A stretch of DNA of 64,000 nucleotides from Warburgia ugandensis. Its lineage: Eukaryota > Streptophyta > Magnoliopsida > Canellales > Canellaceae. Both the position numbers and the translations under genes were made by a program. Position 1 is the stretch's first letter, and each line of letters begins with the position of its first letter. Where the stretch lies: assembly GCA_035236585.1 (NCBI GenBank), contig CP141130.1:79927944-79991943 (forward strand). The letters are read 5' to 3'. The notes beneath the pieces were generated by a model. That model was not told the DNA's origin. It worked only from the letters and a program-made list of their open reading frames with translations, and did no database searches. This document shows positions 62,130-64,000 of this stretch, in pieces.

Positions 62130-63614
62130 GGGTTTATTTAACCGCACATCTTGGGTGTTTCTATTGGCATATCTTTTGTGATGTCCATTGTGATATCTAA
62201 TATATGTATCATATGTTTTATGATATATGGGATATGTGAGATATGTTCTGTGATATCTCTTATGATATTTTTTATGATATCTAAAATATACAAAATGAGA
62301 GATATTTTATAATAAAAATAATGCATCAACCAATCAAAATGCAATGACCTTCAAAGGAGGGTAAATCAGAGCCATTGATATGGATAGAAAATCATCAAAT
62401 TCTCATCAACCTCAATGGACGGCCAGCACAAGATTTAAATCCGCACCGACCATTCATATGTTTTAGGTGGGTTTAAGTAACTTCTGTTCAAGTTTACTTT
62501 AGGTGGGACCATTTATGAAGAATTTGATTCATTCTATGTACTTTGATTAGCAATTTGAAGGCCATCTAATTTTCTTTATTAACAGCATAAATATTAAGCA
62601 TCACTAACTACAATCTAGGTTTATTTACAACTCTTGAGGTATAGTGGGTCCAGAATCATGGTGATCTAAATCGTCACCAGCTGCAAAACTATACCAAAAT
62701 ACATTTAATCAAGTGGTCAGGATCCACCATTGAGGGTCTTCCAATCCAGCCTAGTTTATTTGTAGGTTTTCATAGCTCTCCATTATGTCATGTCCAAATC
62801 ATTGACTTGGGTTGGTTGGTGAATGCTTGCAAGCACAGGAGGAATGGTAGGTTGGTGGCCAAAACGGTAACAACATTAGGCAGATTTAGATTGGCCATGT
62901 CATAAAATCTGCTCCATTGATGAACATGATCCTGACTTAGTGAACAATCAACGACTTTGAAATGCCAACCAAGAGGAGAAGACCTTGACCAACCTGATGA
63001 CGATCAGCCAATGGTGACGATGGGACCATCTCCCTTAAACTCTCATCCTAACAAGGTATATTCTAGAGCAGATCAATGGTTTAAAGTTCCTAGAGAAACT
63101 TTTTGGTAAACGAATATGTAGGCATCCCAAAGATTCTATTATTAGGAAAGAGCAAGAGAGCTAATACCTAATATGGGCCCACATTAAAGAAAAAATATTA
63201 CAATTGTCGACACTGGAAACTTCCATTTCTCTCTTAGTCGCAGGATATGGTACTATGCATAGTGCAAGCATTATTCTCTTTTTTAAAGTGAAGACACTCA
63301 TTTCTTCTCTCTCTCTAAAAATATATGTTTTGAAGTTGATTTTTCTCCCTAAAAATAATGAGAATTAGACTATAAAGAGAGGTTAGCATATCTCTGATAA
63401 CACCAAACATATTGACTATAATAATGTTAAATAAATCTGATACCCAAAATATCGTAATTAAATAAACTTGATATCTCACGTATGCCTAAGATATCGCAGT
63501 TAAATAAATCTAATATCTCACATATGCCCAAAATATTACTGTTAAATAAGCTCAACATTTGAGATATGTCATGATATCTCAAAAATACCCAAAAAATGCA
63601 GTTAAATAAATTCC
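62130..63614. mobile_element. Putative DNA transposon with ATATC-rich ends
   Basis: The left end gggtttatttaaccgcacat is mirrored on the right by tgcagttaaataaattccc. Next to both ends lie clusters of gatatc, gagatatg and catatg words, and near the right end (63,420-63,614) four or five units of about 45 bases begin gttaaataa. Inverted ends plus subterminal repeats suggest a non-autonomous DNA transposon. No transposase and no clear TSD. A related end is at 19,007. Confidence 0.45.
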
Positions 63615-64000
63615 CTTTAATATTTTATATGGCCAAAAAAGGCATAATTCTTTAAACAAAAATAAAAGAAAATTAGAGTTTTTTATAACTATAGGTTCAA
63701 GCAAACAGTTACAAAGCGAATCACTGGTAGTCTCTTATAAAAGAAATCCTAAAATCTGAACGCCTTTCAAAGGGTGAAATAATGAGGGAGGGAAGAGGGA
63801 AAAAGTAATGAAAGCTTTTGATTTCATTACGGATGCACAAATTATATTTTGAATGTGCAACACGAAAATTTTGGACCTCTTAAACTTGGTCCATCCATTA
63901 CTTCATGTGGTCTGAAAGTGGGCTTGGGCTATCTGTTTTTGGGCCGCCTCGTTTTATTCGAGAAGGAAGTTGGATCCTTGTTATCTCTTCCGTCGTCCTC
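63615..64000. other. AT-rich end of window, nothing recognised
   Basis: No ORF or repeat could be supported here. Confidence 0.35.

Overview
This window is plant nuclear DNA, very probably from an angiosperm with a large, transposon-rich genome. The evidence is a secreted PELPK-type proline-rich gene family, a papain-type cysteine endopeptidase ending in KDEL with plant introns, an Au-type SINE, RTE LINE, Ty1/copia and Ty3/gypsy remains, PIF/Harbinger and Mutator-like elements, and long (GA)n tracts. The lineage cannot be fixed from the sequence alone. All coordinates were read by eye, and transposon edges are exact only where a target-site duplication (TSD) is quoted.

Region 1 (about 1-22,420): a head-to-tail array of four intact, single-exon, minus-strand genes for small secreted Pro/Leu/Lys/Glu repeat proteins of 152-155 residues (1961-2428, 11831-12289, 16038-16505, 20591-21058). 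Each lies in a homologous unit of roughly 4-4.5 kb that also holds conserved 3' and 5' flanks. Units 2-4 carry the same decayed Ty1/copia RT-RNase H relic. Unit 1 is stretched to about 9.6 kb by an RTE LINE relic (4716-6640) and a solo LTR (7170-10090). A tRNA-derived SINE sits at the same place in units 1 and 2, and a foldback MITE occurs in units 1 and 3. The 5' halves of the genes group as 1+4 and 2+3, while the 3' ends group as 1+2 and 3+4, which points to recombination or gene conversion between copies. A decayed 3' flank at 27,195-27,365 is all that can be seen of a fifth unit.

Region 2 (22,420-27,520): no intact gene. It holds a 308-bp tandem duplication, a PIF/Harbinger transposase relic (23,735-24,823), a tRNA-Glu-like pseudogene, and a 0.95-kb non-autonomous Mutator-like element with about 95-bp inverted ends.

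Region 3 (27,524-50,191): a nest of Ty3/gypsy LTR elements. Host LTR D contains element B (LTR, primer-binding site and gag remnant, minus strand) and solo LTR C. The 3' LTR of B contains LTR X, which in turn contains solo LTRs A and E. Five-base TSDs support A, C and E exactly, and B and D with one mismatch each. Most of these LTRs carry a base-paired hairpin whose stem sequence differs between copies but stays complementary.

Region 4 (50,192-57,098): an RNase H-domain relic, a promoter, and an intact four-exon gene for a KDEL-tailed cysteine endopeptidase (52,368-54,165). An Au SINE in intron 3 has duplicated the exon 3/intron 3 splice junction.

Region 5 (57,099-64,000): solo LTR F with internal tandem repeats and an exact CCAAC TSD, then gene-free DNA with a repeated segment and an inverted-ended, ATATC-rich element.

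Working together: the PELPK-like proteins would be exported to the cell wall, and the KDEL endopeptidase would be held in the ER or ER-derived vesicles until released during developmental cell death. Nothing in the sequence links the two loci functionally. The rest of the window is repeat turnover.
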